Source of the DNA: Trichobilharzia regenti
Lineage: Eukaryota; Platyhelminthes; Trematoda; Strigeidida; Schistosomatidae
Direction: 5' to 3'
Length of the DNA stretch: 64,000 bases
Assembly: GCA_944472135.2 (NCBI GenBank)
Contig: OX235263.1
Coordinates: 13,189,517-13,253,516 of the forward strand
Shown: one piece after another, positions 30,985-40,960 of the stretch
Layout: each line of letters begins with the position of its first letter
Numbering within the stretch: the stretch's first letter is position 1
The notes under the pieces: generated by a model
Database searches by the model: none
What the model saw: the letters and a program-made list of their open reading frames with translations, nothing else
Told to the model about the DNA's origin: nothing
Made by a program: the position numbers and the translations under genes

Positions 30985-32372
30985 AAATTGATAGTGTTCT
31001 CTGAGCTGGTTGGTTTAGTTGCGGAGCTTGTATCGTCCCCCATCCTGGAAAACATCTTCAGCGCAATACTTAGCATAAAGTGAAATAATTTAAATTTCTG
31101 CATGAGTGATATAATTGCGTCTCCCGTTAACCATCTTTAGATATGTATTGACCGTTTTCTATTGACTGGGATTTTAAACTTTCTGGTCACCTGATTTACT
31201 TTTTATCAGTTGGTATATTTAGTCTATATTAACGTGTTGTTTTAATTGCATATTCGTTTGAGTACCAGACTTCTAGAAATTCCCTGGCACTTTTGGTGTA
31301 TCGTCTGTCTAAGATTTTGACATTATCTCAATCAAACTGACGTTCATAATTGTACATTGATATGAAAGAGTATATATTATGTCTTTTCACGGCTGATTTG
31401 TGTTCCTGGATTCTGATTCGAAGGGGACCCCCACTCTGGCAGATGTGTAGGGGACTTATACTAGAGTTCACTAACATCACAAATATAAGAATAATAATCC
31501 AAGTCAATGGAGTGTTAAATAACGATATATTACCAAAAATGCAGTGACGAGTTATATCAACAAAAAGGATTACTTGGATATAAAGTCTAAGTCCTCTGCT
31601 ACAAATTAATTATATAATCCAAGGTACGTTAATTGTTTGGGTTGTGTCTGCTGTAGCTGCTGTGTTCCGGTTGTAGAAATGTCTTCGGTTGAGAGTAGTA
31701 GACTCCTACAATAAATCCGAAGTATACAACACGGTGTGAGTTGAGCAAGCAAGCAGAAATAACCAGGGAGAAGACGAAGTCTCCAACAGCAGAGTGTATT
31801 TTTCAATTGAACACGGTAGTTATGTATATTTCAACAAGAAGCGTTTTAAACAAAAATTATGTACACTATCTCTAATTTCTACAAATAACCAAAAGGTGTA
31901 CAGTCACATTGTTACGTACTCCACAGATGTAATGTTTGTTACAGTTCATACAATTTATTTTGTAAATGGTGTTAATTTTATCTCCTTTTTCTATCGGATC
32001 TTTTAGTTTGCATAAGATCGAATTTAGCGATTCGGCTGGTTTGTGTGCTACATCTTTATCAAACGGTTTCATTATTCTAGCCGTTATTTCAGAGATATTC
32101 CTGATATTTGGTAGGATGAGTTTCTTTTTGGTCTTTGGTGATGGTTCTTTGTTGGTGCTTTGATTCGGCTTTAAACACTTTTTGATGAAATTATGTGAAT
32201 AACCATCCTTTTTGAAGACCGTTTGTAGGTATTTTTCTTCCGTTCTCTTCAACTCTGGTGTGCCGCAGTGTGTGTGTGAATTCTTTGAAGCTCTGAATAT
32301 TGCGCTGAAGATGTTGTCCAGAAGGACGGCGAAAGCTCCGCAACATAAACCAAACAGCTCAGAGAACACTAA
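30985..32372 (-). mobile_element. RT-less PLE derivative with inverted family D ends
   Basis: Family D terminal segments face each other at 30985-31090 and 32270-32372. Between them on the minus strand lies a PLE linker and the start of the GIY-YIG domain (32250-31870), then eroded downstream sequence. As in PLE copy 2, the reverse transcriptase is absent and the endonuclease region is kept, in a different PLE family. No target duplication was found. Confidence 0.6.
31872..32369 (-). pseudogene. PLE linker and truncated GIY-YIG frame
   Basis: A 165-codon frame. Residues 1-35 come from the terminal repeat. Then KYLQTVFKKDGYSHNFIKKC (the NYPRNFI linker), PNIRNISEITARIMKPFDKD, VAHKPAESLNSILCKLKDP (linker motif shared with the PLE at 43948-44199) and TIYKINCMNCNKHYICGV, a GIY-YIG start in which the glycine of YIG is replaced. 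Ends early. Nuclease activity is not expected. Confidence 0.7.
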
Positions 32373-32384
32373 TAATTGCGAACG

Positions 32385-32520
32385 TCTCCATTATAGATAA
32401 AATTTTATTCTGATAAATCACACACAGTGTGTTTAACAGTAATATTGACTGATGACCACGTTTCGAGAACAATTTATTACTGCTCATAATCATATCAAAG
32501 CACTGCTCACACAACTTTCT
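32385..32520 (-). repeat. Family E repeat, reverse
   Basis: CATTATAGATAAAATTTTAT, CACACACAGTGTGTTTAACA, GACTGATGACCACGTTTCGAG and TGCTCATAATCATATCAAAG in the family order, starting a few bases beyond the PLE derivative. Confidence 0.7.
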
Positions 32521-32529
32521 TGCTTCCTG

Positions 32530-32830
32530 TTATATACGTATATATAAACAATCTGACTACCCCCGAACTCACAGTCATTGCAAGGTATTTTGTAAATTAT
32601 ATTATTTTGCCTAATTGGGTCAACCGATGGGATACTTCAGTCTACAGAGATTGTCCCTGCATGAGTGAGTTTGCAGGATTAAATGACACTCTGATTCCTG
32701 CTTTATTAAGGAATCTTACGTAGGGTCTCATATATCTCCTTCTTATATGGTATAACAGTAGATGCCTTATATTCTCACTTATTTATTTTATCATTACTCG
32801 TTTCCCCATTTTTTATTTTGCTTTTGACCT
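32530..32830 (-). pseudogene. PLE linker and GIY-YIG start
   Basis: Minus strand reads RPYVRFLNKAGIRVSFNPAN and, after a stop, KIIYKIPCNDCE. The first matches the segment before the endonuclease in PLEs, the second opens the GIY-YIG domain. A direct, diverged repeat of 29880-30170. Confidence 0.55.
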
Positions 32831-33096
32831 TTTCGGATCTCCCTATAGGATAGCTATTTGTTACCAACACTTCATCTATCTGTTTTATTTCATCATTTAG
32901 GTTTTTTGTTGTAATACTTAGTGCTATTGCCCGGTTTGTTAAACGGGTGAGGTGAATTAAAGTCTAAATGTCTATTAGCAGAATACGTTGGCTTTGTATA
33001 AACACTAGTGTGCAGTTTACCTTTTTCTGTTCGTTTGATTTACAATCCTTGTTCATTACTGTGTAACTTTGTGTGACTAATCAAAATAAAACCTTA

Positions 33097-33487
33097 GTAT
33101 ACAATTGGTGGATGGTGGCTAGCAGTGGAATCCAAGATGCGCATTTCGTCCTATTTGGGACTCGTCAACTGGATGTACCTGCATTTCTCAGTGAGTGATG
33201 ATGTTCCCACCGAAGCTCGAACCCAGTGCCCATGGTTTCAAACGCCAAAGCGTTATCCACTAGACCACTTGGGCCACGAGAGCCACCTCTTGTGCAACGG
33301 GTCATATTAATTATTGAATTGAATTTTGGATTTTTCCCGTCTGGATTCCACTGCTAGCCACCATCCACCAATTGTATACTAATTAAATGCCCAGACATCG
33401 TCGAAGCATCTGCACAAGAAGCCGACATGTCAACCTGAGACCGAGCACTTCGGTCCAAATAATCGACAAGAAAATCAAAAATTCAAT
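33097..33487 (-). mobile_element. Smalpha-like SINE with hammerhead ribozyme
   Basis: A 391-bp insert flanked by TCAAAATAAAACCTTA (33081-33096 and 33488-33503). Minus strand: a tRNA-like pol III promoter (box A AAGTGGTCTAGTGGATAACG, box B GGGTTCGAGCTTC), the hammerhead at 33180-33122 and an end GCTAGCCACCATCCACC. The terminal 37 bp (33097-33133) is repeated in reverse complement at 33353-33389. The layout and the ribozyme match the Smalpha family described from Schistosoma mansoni satellite DNA. Confidence 0.85.
33122..33180 (-). ncRNA. Smalpha-type hammerhead ribozyme, core mutated
   Basis: Minus strand: helix I GGTACATCCAG pairing with TTGGATTCC, helix II GTCC-CAAATA-GGAC, GAAA, helix III the palindrome TGCGCA, cleavage after ATC. 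The core reads TTGACGA where the active ribozyme has CTGATGA: the change at the N position is tolerated, but loss of the first C breaks its pairing with the catalytic G and should cripple cleavage. A G-T wobble closes helix I. Confidence 0.85.
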
Positions 33488-33599
33488 TCAAAATAAAACC
33501 TTATCTATAATGGAGTTATACTCTACCACAGTGTCCAAGTTGTATACTTATATCAGTAATAGATGAACGTCCGTGGCACCGATTGATTGTAACGCTAGA

Positions 33600-33800
33600 T
33601 AAGAAATCGATGGAGTTAGAATTCACGGGTCAGTGAATACCAGCCAAGTGGCTGAATGCTCAACGTCACTGGTTCGATCATAGGTGTGAAATGAGAAAAA
33701 GTTTCAAACTAGGACGAAAAAGCCACCTGATAGTTCATCGCTTTTGATTCTTTTCCAACTCATGTTGACTAGTGACGAAATCTGGAGTAAAATTAATCCA
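33600..33800 (+). mobile_element. Family H module, decayed
   Basis: Head (CAAGTGGCTGAATGC, box B TGGTTCGATCATAGG), ribozyme remnant AGTTTCAAACTAGGACGAAA, body CATGTTGACTAGTGACGAAATC. The CTGANGA core reads ATGAGAA-like and helix III is altered. Confidence 0.6.
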
Positions 33801-33939
33801 AGACGCAGCACCTAAAAGATGATTTCCTTCAGAGCTGGTCATTTAGTAAACGGACACTAATTTCTTAGGATGAACTGAATTCAAGTCGGAAGAATCCGAT
33901 TACTCCATGAGGAAAATGTAGACAATTAAGCAGATTAAA

Positions 33940-35200
33940 TTTTCATTCCATATGGTTTCCTTCATGAAACAGCATTACTTGAAGGCCACTGAAAGCCAGG
34001 AAACATTGGAAAGATCTTTTGTTCTGCTTTTGGGTTGTTCATCAGTAGGCACCAACATAACACAAAAAGGGATTGACTCGAGACGTCCAGGTTATGACGC
34101 CAAGGTTGCTGTAGAGATTTGGATAAATTTGACGAATCCACGTCTACAAAACTCACTGAAGTCGGCCGTTGACAATTTTCAATTGTACAAACGACACATA
34201 AATGACATTTTTGTCGTTTGAGACAACCGTCACGACCGAAATCAATTTCAAAACGTATTCAACAGCTGCCATCCGGTGATTAAATCCACTCTGAAGATGG
34301 AATGTGAATCCAAAACTCCCTTTCTTGATGTGTTGATAACAAGACGACCTAACACAGCCTTGAGAAGATCAATCTATAGAAAACCCACTTGGGACGGTCA
34401 ACTAACAAATTTCTACAGCTGCGTACCTATTGAGTGGGAACGAAATCCAATTAAATCCCTTACCATTTGGATCTGACGCATCTGCAGCCCTGATGTCATG
34501 GAAGCAGAACAAGATACTCCAAAAGAAACCTTCATCCAAAATGGGCATATACCAAGATTCGTCGACAAGAATATCAGACTAACCAAAAGGCCAGAGGAAC
34601 GAAACACCACTTGTTTCAAAAAAGTAACTTTACATGAATCTGGATTTCAAGGGAGACTTAGCTTGCGATATCCTCAAGCTAAGAATTTCAGCATATTTGA
34701 AAAGAACATTCTTCGCAGAAACGCTAAGAGTAGTGTTTCTCAGTCGTCCATTGGTCTGCAGAAGCCATAGGGACAACATCTCGCATCTGACCACATCTAA
34801 GTGCATATATCAATTCACTTGTTGCTGTAGAGCCAGCCAGGTACACTAATCGTTCGACGCATATCCTGTCCAATAGAATTTAAGAGCACTAACCTGCATG
34901 ACTTTAAAGGAGTTAATGGTGGCTGTATAAAAAGTGCGATAATCGAACATCTCATCAGGACTGGTCATTCCATCTCAACAAACGCCTCCTTTAAAGGGAT
35001 AAAAAAAATGTAAGAATGACCTACCAAAGCCAATACTCTTTGGTCTCCTGGCTGCACTGCTGAAGCCTTGGCCACTTAGTTGGAGAAACCCGAGCTATGC
35101 ATACAAAAGAAAATCACCCAACTACTTCTGCTATCATGGTAACAACCATGTGGGCTTTTACTGACTTAATGTTTACGTGCTTGCTTTTGTTTCTTTTCTA
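33940..35200 (+). pseudogene. Penelope-like element, RT C-terminus to 3' end
   Basis: Plus strand in order, across several frames: NFQLYKRHINDIFVV (RT motif C; the first of the two aspartates reads N), FLDVLITRRPNTALRRSIYR, KPTWDGQLTNFYSCVP (thumb), IQNGHIPRFVDKNIRL (linker), LDFKGDLACDILKLRIS, CIYQFTCCCRASQVH (GIY-YIG, with YIG lost) and IIEHLIRTGHSISTNASFK (end of the domain). At least three stops or frame changes. Same family as 39240-40290 on the other strand. Confidence 0.8.
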
Positions 35201-35224
35201 ACTCCTTATAAAGTTTGGCATTTT

Positions 35225-35400
35225 TGGAGCTAAAGACAGTCGGCAGGAAGCTCCAGCGGATCTGAGTTTCGTGCTAGTTGGCATTTGCTAACCAGCAAGG
35301 CGTATCTGCAACCCTGAAGGAACTCATGCCCCTTTTAATATTCAAACCCTTGACAACTAGTGCTGCAGACAGAGACATTACCACTGAGCTATTCGGGTTA
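35225..35400 (-). mobile_element. Family C tRNA-hammerhead SINE, decayed core
   Basis: Minus strand: head AATAGCTCAGTGGTAATG (box A), GGGTTTGAATATT (box B), GCAGATACGCCTTG, then a damaged core CTGGTTAGCAAATGCC, with CAACTAGCACGAAAC and TTCCTGCCGACTG intact. Confidence 0.75.
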
Positions 35401-35559
35401 GCGATGACGAGCGTTCTAGAATGATGGCAACATTTTAAACCTGACTGATGGAAATCAGCCAACACTAAACAAAGGACTGGACACATCACACTAGTTAATA
35501 CCTAGTGTCCAATCGAAAATATCCAATACAATCCAACACAAGGTCAATCGCAAACCTGA

Positions 35560-35690
35560 ATAGCTAAATGGTAACGTCTCCGACTGCAGTACTTACTAGG
35601 TGACACTGGTTCGAATCTCGGAGGAAAAATGAGTTGTTCCTTCAAGGTTTTAGATGCACCCTGCTGACGAGTGCCAACTAGCGCAACACA
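35560..35690 (+). mobile_element. Family C module, truncated within the ribozyme
   Basis: Head TGAATAGCTAAATGGTAACG, box B TGGTTCGAATCTC, CTTCAAGGTTTTAGATGC, core CTGACGA intact and GTGCCAACTAGCGC, then the GAAA and helix III are lost. It forms a head-to-head pair with 35225-35400. Confidence 0.75.
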
Positions 35691-36094
35691 TCACTAATAC
35701 CGTCTTACCAGTCAATAATGTCTGCATGGGGTTTATTCGTTAATTAACATTTTCTGTCGACGAAGTCATCAATAATGTCTGTACTGAAGACGTATACCAG
35801 TCCGTTATTGATACACAGGGAACAGGTAACATAATTGTTCTAATTACTCAGAAATGGTTCCTAAATATATAAAGACGTTACATGATAGTTACTGACATAA
35901 TGAAAGTTAGGCGATTAAGTGTGGTAAGGTGAAAATTGTTATTCAATGATGAGCAAAGTGGTCGAGTAGTCCACTGGACAAGTTTGAACGAGGTGAGGAA
36001 AGAAAAACTGGTAAAATGTAAGAGTGATAAAAGTGAATTATTTACAAAATATAGAAACAAAACGTAGAAAGGAGTTTGAAACCATAATGTCGTA

Positions 36095-37713
36095 TCGTAC
36101 TTACTTACTTACTGTATCCTTTAGTTCCTAGAGGAACATAGGGCTTCAGCTGCGCACCTCCATTGCCTTCGGTTTTCTGACAACTTTTTCACCCTGCTCC
36201 AGGTCTGTCCACATGCTTTCATCTCCTCCTCGCATGACCTCCTCCAAGTCACCCTTGGACGACCAACTCGCCGCCTCCCTTTCGGGTTCCACTCGAGGGC
36301 TTGTCTAGTGATGTCACTTGATGGTTTCCTCAGCGTATGGCCAATCCATCTCCATTTCTTTCTGCCTATTTGTTTCACAATCGGTTCCTGATTGGTTCGC
36401 TCCCAGAGATCCCTGTTGCTGATCTTTTCTGGCCATCTGATCTTGAGTATTGAGCGGAGACAGTTGTTAATGAAGGTTTGAAGTTTGTTTGAGATGCTCT
36501 TTATGACTCGCCAAGTCTCTGATCCGTATAGTAGCACTGACTTCACATTGGAGTTGAAAATCCGGATCTTATTTTTGATGCTGATTGCTGTTGACCTCCA
36601 CACAGATTTGAGAGTAATGAAAGCTTGTCTTGCTTTTCCGATTCTGGCTTTGATGTCCTCGTCAGTTCCGCCTGTAGTTGAGACGATGCTTCCCAGGTAG
36701 GTGAAGGAGGTTGTTTCTTTCAGGTTCTTCCCATTTATGCTTATTGTGGTCTGTTGGTGTTGTTGATGTTGGCTAGGAATCTTCATCATCTCTGTTTTAT
36801 CTATGTTCACGTGAAGTCCTATCTTTGATGCTTCTTCTGCCAACTTGTTACTTTTCACTTGCATATCTTCCAGTTTATGGGAAATCAGACATATATCATC
36901 GGCGAAATCCAGATCCTCCAAGTCTTTTGTGTCAGTCCATTTTATGCCTGTTCCCTCGTTGGTTGCCGTTGTCTGTCGCATTATCCAATCAATTGCAATC
37001 AGGAAGATCATTGGTGATAGTAGACAGCCTTGCCTCACTCCCGTCCTCACTTCGAAGGCTTCCGTAAGTTTCCCGTTGTGGATTACTTGGCATGCAGCAT
37101 TGTCGTATAACTGTTGGATGAGGTGTATAATTGTCGATGGGACCCCGTAGTAGCGAAGTAGTTTCCAAATGACCTCTCGATCGACGCTGTCGAAGGCCTT
37201 TTCAAAGTCGATGAAGTTGAGATAGAGAGGTGACTGCCATTCCAAGCTTTGTTCAATGATGATCCGTAGAGTGGCGATTTGATCAATACATGATTTGTTT
37301 CTCCTGAATCCAGCCTGTTCCGGACGAAGTTTTTCATCTAGGGCTTGTTTGATTCTCTCCAGGATGATGCGACTTAGTATCTTGCTTGGAATGGACAGAA
37401 GCATAATTCCACGCCAGTTTTTACATTGACTTAAGTCTCCTTTCTTTGGAAGTTTGAATAAGTAACTGTTCTTCCAATCCTCGGGTACTTTGCCCTCTTT
37501 CCACACCTTCTCCAGCAGTGGTGTCATCAAGTCCGCTGTTGTCTCTGGGTCTATTTTCAAAGCTCTGCTGGGATTCCATCTGGTCCGGTGTTTTCCCAGC
37601 TTTAAGCATCTTGATTGCATTCAGGACTTCTGATTTCGTCGGGGGGTCAGTGTTCACTGGTAGTTCTGCTTCCGTTGTTGGTATTGTTGGACGCGTTGTA
37701 GGTGGCGGGCGAT
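36095..37713 (-). mobile_element. Young 5'-truncated RTE copy
   Basis: Flanked by TAATGTCGTA at 36085-36094 and 37714-37723. Very close to 56860-58480 (only scattered base differences). Truncated at the NRPPPT residues just before the RT domain, a usual result of incomplete reverse transcription. The 3' tail before the left duplication is AGTAAGTAAGTA-like instead of the ATT repeats of the 56.9-kb copy. Confidence 0.92.
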
Positions 37714-37741
37714 TAATGTCGTAACATAGCGAATAAATCAT
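36121..37741 (-). pseudogene. RTE reverse transcriptase, frameshifted
   Basis: The 499-codon frame ending at 36121 holds the RT and C-terminal domain: YLNFIDFEKAFDSVDRE (motif A), VRQGCLLSPMIF (motif B), LDFADDICLIS (motif C), TSFTYLGSIVSTTGG, RWIGHTLRKPSSD. Relative to the long copy, two single C bases are missing about 20 bp apart (near 37565 and 37586, GCTCTGCTGG for GCCTCTGCTGG and GTCCGGTG for GTCCCGGTG), which breaks the link to the upstream codons. No endonuclease remains. Confidence 0.9.
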
Positions 37742-37967
37742 TTATGTAAACAGTGTTCGAAGTTAAACAGATGGGTTGCTAGCGTCTCTGTCATTCACAA
37801 GTGTTGAAACATAATAGTCCTTTTATCATTTGGTCTCAGATTGTAGATAATTTTAAGACAGAACTGCAGTGAAGTTGCATCGCCTTAATTCACTAGATGC
37901 TCCCGAAATGAGGTGGTAATTAACTTGAATTACGCTCATAATAACCGTGCTGGATAATGTTAAGAGA

Positions 37968-38440
37968 TTACTATTATTGTTTCCTTTAATTCCTAGAGGA
38001 ACCTAGAGCTTCAACTACACGTCTTCATTGCGTTTGATTCTCTGTCAACATTTTCACCTGACCACATGTGTGCTCACATGCTTTCATCCTCTCTTCACAT
38101 CACCTCCTCCTACATGTCATCCCAACCTCCCACTGACGACCAACTCACCGCTTCCTGTTCGGGTTCCACTTAAGCGATGGCCTGGTTTGTGATGTCACTT
38201 GATGGTTTGGTTTCTCAGAGTATGGCCAGCCACCTCCACCTCCATTTCTTTCTGCATATTTGTTGCACATTTTGTTCCTGCTGAGTTGCTTCACTCATCA
38301 CCAGGGATCCCAGTTATTGGTGTTTTTTTTTGGCTGGCCATCTGATCTTAAGCGAAGCATTGAGCTAAGACAGCTGTTGATAACGGTCTGTGATTTGTCA
38401 AAACTTCTGATACATTGTTTTAATTCATGGATAGTCCCCA
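37968..38440 (-). mobile_element. Decayed RTE 3' fragment
   Basis: Starts ATTGTTTCCTTTAATTCC (RTE 3' end), then TAGAGGAACCTAGAGCTTCA, the reverse of the RRSCEEEMKACG, GHTLRK and LWERTNQEP segments and ends near TTGATAACGGTCTG. More diverged than its 36-kb neighbour on the same strand. Confidence 0.75.
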
Positions 38441-38607
38441 TCCAGGCATTAATGAAAACAAAACATATAGATCAGCAAAGAGTCCCTTTTTGGTGAATTC
38501 ATTTTTATTAGCTGTACAATCGCAAATATATACACATGTGTTATTTTGTATGTATGTGCACATTAAGCTTGTCAAACAAAAATACAATTCGTTATGGTTA
38601 TTTTACC

Positions 38608-38932
38608 TTAAAAAAAAAAAAAAAAAAAAAAAAAACCAAGGAAAACCTTTGGCCCTTAAAATTGGAAACCTTTTTTTTTAAAAAATTTTGGCCCTTTTTT
38701 TTTCCCCCTTTTTTTAAAACCTTTTAAATTTTAAAATTTTTTGGTTTTTTTTTTTTTTTTCCTTTTTGGGCCTTTTTTAAAAATTCCCTTTAACCAATTT
38801 TTTGGTTTTTTTTTGGTTTAAAATTTTTTTTTCCCCTTAAAAATTTTTTCCCCAAAAACCTTAAAAAAAAAAAAACCAAATTTTTTTTTTTTTAAAAATT
38901 AATTGGCCAAATTTTTTTTTTTTTTTTAAGAA
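38608..38932. other. Probable low-quality or artefact sequence
   Basis: Starts with about 26 A residues and continues as blocks where nearly every base is repeated two or more times (CCTTTTTGGGCC, TTTTCCCCCTT, AAACCTTTTAAATTTTAAAA). Isolated single bases, normal in DNA, are almost absent for ~320 bp, and sequence before and after is ordinary. This is typical of bad base calling or failed gap filling, not of biology. Confidence 0.75.
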
Positions 38933-39239
38933 CATCTCATAATTTCGCGTATGATTATAGCTGTTACTGTTCACCACGCATAAACATATCGTAGCTTCCA
39001 CTAACTAATACTGAAATTTTTTTTTTCATTATTTGTGTTGATCTTCTTTTTTTTACTCAATATTTTTATTTGCAATTTTTTTTGGTTATTTCTGTTTCTT
39101 TTGTTTGGTTTTTATAATACTCCTTTTAAATGTACGATGAAATTAGATGCAATATTGTAGATATGAGCTGAAAATTCCACACTGTACCACAAGTACTGTT
39201 TCTGGAATAAAGCGAAATTGTTATGTTAACAGGTGAAGA
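38933..39239. other. No gene; short SINE A fragment
   Basis: 39168-39205 (GAGCTGAAAATTCCACACTG, CCACAAGTACTG) resembles the family A body. The rest is T-rich and unassigned. Confidence 0.4.
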
Positions 39240-40290
39240 TTGGTAATTGGAGTTACGTAATACAAAATCAGCCAAGAAAATTAGGTGTTAGTGAAATTAG
39301 GGTAGTAACAAGGTGATGAGTTGTCATAAACAGTTGGTAAAAGAAGTTATGTAATAATAATATGAATAGTTGTTTGATGAGTGAGTTTCACTCAGGATGC
39401 ACATTGAAACAAAGTTAGGAATACGAAATTACGCAAGAGCGCTAAATGAATAGAAGAATTATAAGCAATTAAAGAACAGGCAAACAAACAGAATGAAGTA
39501 ATCAAAATCAACGAAGTTGTTACCATGATAGTAGAAGTGGTTGAGTAATCCTCTTTTGTATTCACAGCTCCGGCTTTCCTAAGTGAATGACCAGAGCTTC
39601 AGCGATACAAAGAAGACGAAACCGTATTCCCTTTGATAGGTTATTTATGACCCTGTAGATTACTTTGAAGGAAGTGTTTGTTGAAATGGAATGATCAGTG
39701 TGTTAACCAGGTGTTCAATTATCGCACTCCTTATTTCATCACTACTGCCTTTTCGCAACAATGCTGGCTGGATAGTGTTCTTGAATTCTCTTGGACAGGA
39801 TGCGTGTCGAACAACCAATGTACCTGGCTCCACAGCAGCAGGTGAACTGATATATGCACACGAAGTGGTCAGATGCGAGATCTTGTCCTTGAGGCTTCTG
39901 CAGATCGGTGGGCGAATGGAGAACACTATTCTTAGCGTTGCAGCAAATAATGTTCTTCTCAGAGATGATGTGATCCTTCTCTTGAGAATATAGTTTTTTA
40001 AATCTCCCTTGAAATCCAAGATCATGTAGAGTTTCTTTTTAGGCTCAAGTGAAGTTTCATTTCTCCAAATTCTTATTTTGAGATTTTTGTCAATGAATCT
40101 TATTGGGTATCCATTTTGGATGAAGATTTCTCTCAGAGTATCAAATTATGTTGCTAGAACATAGGAACTAGAGATGCGTCGGATGAGGGTGGCAAGTGGT
40201 TTGAATTCCGCTGGGTACCCATTCAACAAAAGCGTTGAATTTGTATAGTGGCACAGACGTTTACGAACGAGGCCATCATCACCCTGGTTT
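39240..40290 (-). pseudogene. Penelope-like element, 3' half
   Basis: Minus strand: IQNGYPIRFIDKNLKI (linker, about 40120-40080), a 121-codon frame (40025-39660) with LDFKGDLKNYILKRRI, IRPPICRSLKDKISHLTTS, the degraded GIY-YIG segment (AYISSPAAVEPGTLVV; frameshift inside the YIG part) and IIEHLVNTLIIPFQQT. The 3' untranslated region reaches about 39240. Same family as 33940-35200. Confidence 0.75.
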
Positions 40291-40789
40291 ATTCTCTCAT
40301 TTGATGTTTCCTAATCGCCTTAGTTGAGTCAGATGCAGCAGGACTTCAAACTGTAACTCACTCATTGAAAGTCAGTTGCTAAATTGAATGAACTGGATCC
40401 TTCAACGAGTTAGCGTTAAAACAAGGTAATAGTTATACATTCAAATCCGATTCCAATACTTACCCAATTTCTTCAATCTAGACAAGAACTAACCTAATTA
40501 GAATAATATTTTATTTAAAGATGGTTATATTGATAGATTTACTAATTAGGCGCAAATAAAATTCTCTTCCTGCTGTTATGTATAAATCTAGTCCTTATTT
40601 TAAATTCATATTTCAGATGTATTAATCTATTTAATTGTATCACTCTTTATAATTTTGAACAGTACTACCACACTGAAACTACTGTCAATAATAACTTCAA
40701 GTATGAACCTACAAAAACCCTTCAAGAAGCCTACATAGCTAGATGCAAAAATCGTGAAATAACAGAAATAAGTATTCAAAGAAAATTGG
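40291..40789. other. No recognisable feature
   Basis: AT-rich, no motif assigned. Confidence 0.4.
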
Positions 40790-40960
40790 TTTCTCTCCAC
40801 GCTTCTGAGTAGTCATTGGAGCTCTTTCCATAATCTGAAGCTCCTGGGTTCGGTGCCTGCAGATAAAGTTATGGGTGCGTGCTTTTGAACAGTTTTAAAC
40901 TCTGTTCCTACTGTGGCCAAACTCTGATTGATGATTCTTCTTCTCACCAAGAGTGCTCCT
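40790..40960 (+). repeat. tRNA-like head, probable family H relic
   Basis: GAGTAGTCATTGGAGCTC (box A-like), AAGCTCCTGGGTTCGGTGCC (box B) and GGGTGCGTGCTTTTGAACAG, as in family H, followed by sequence without a recognisable ribozyme. Confidence 0.45.

Larger units (their letters stand above)
33045..33570 (+). repeat. Family E repeat split by a SINE
   Basis: Left part 33045-33096 (ACTGTGTAACTTTGTGTGAC ... AAATAAAACCTTA) and right part 33488-33570 (AAATAAAACCTTATCTATAA, TGGAGTTATACTCTACCACA) join perfectly if the insert 33097-33487 and one copy of the 16-bp target duplication are removed. Confidence 0.85.
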
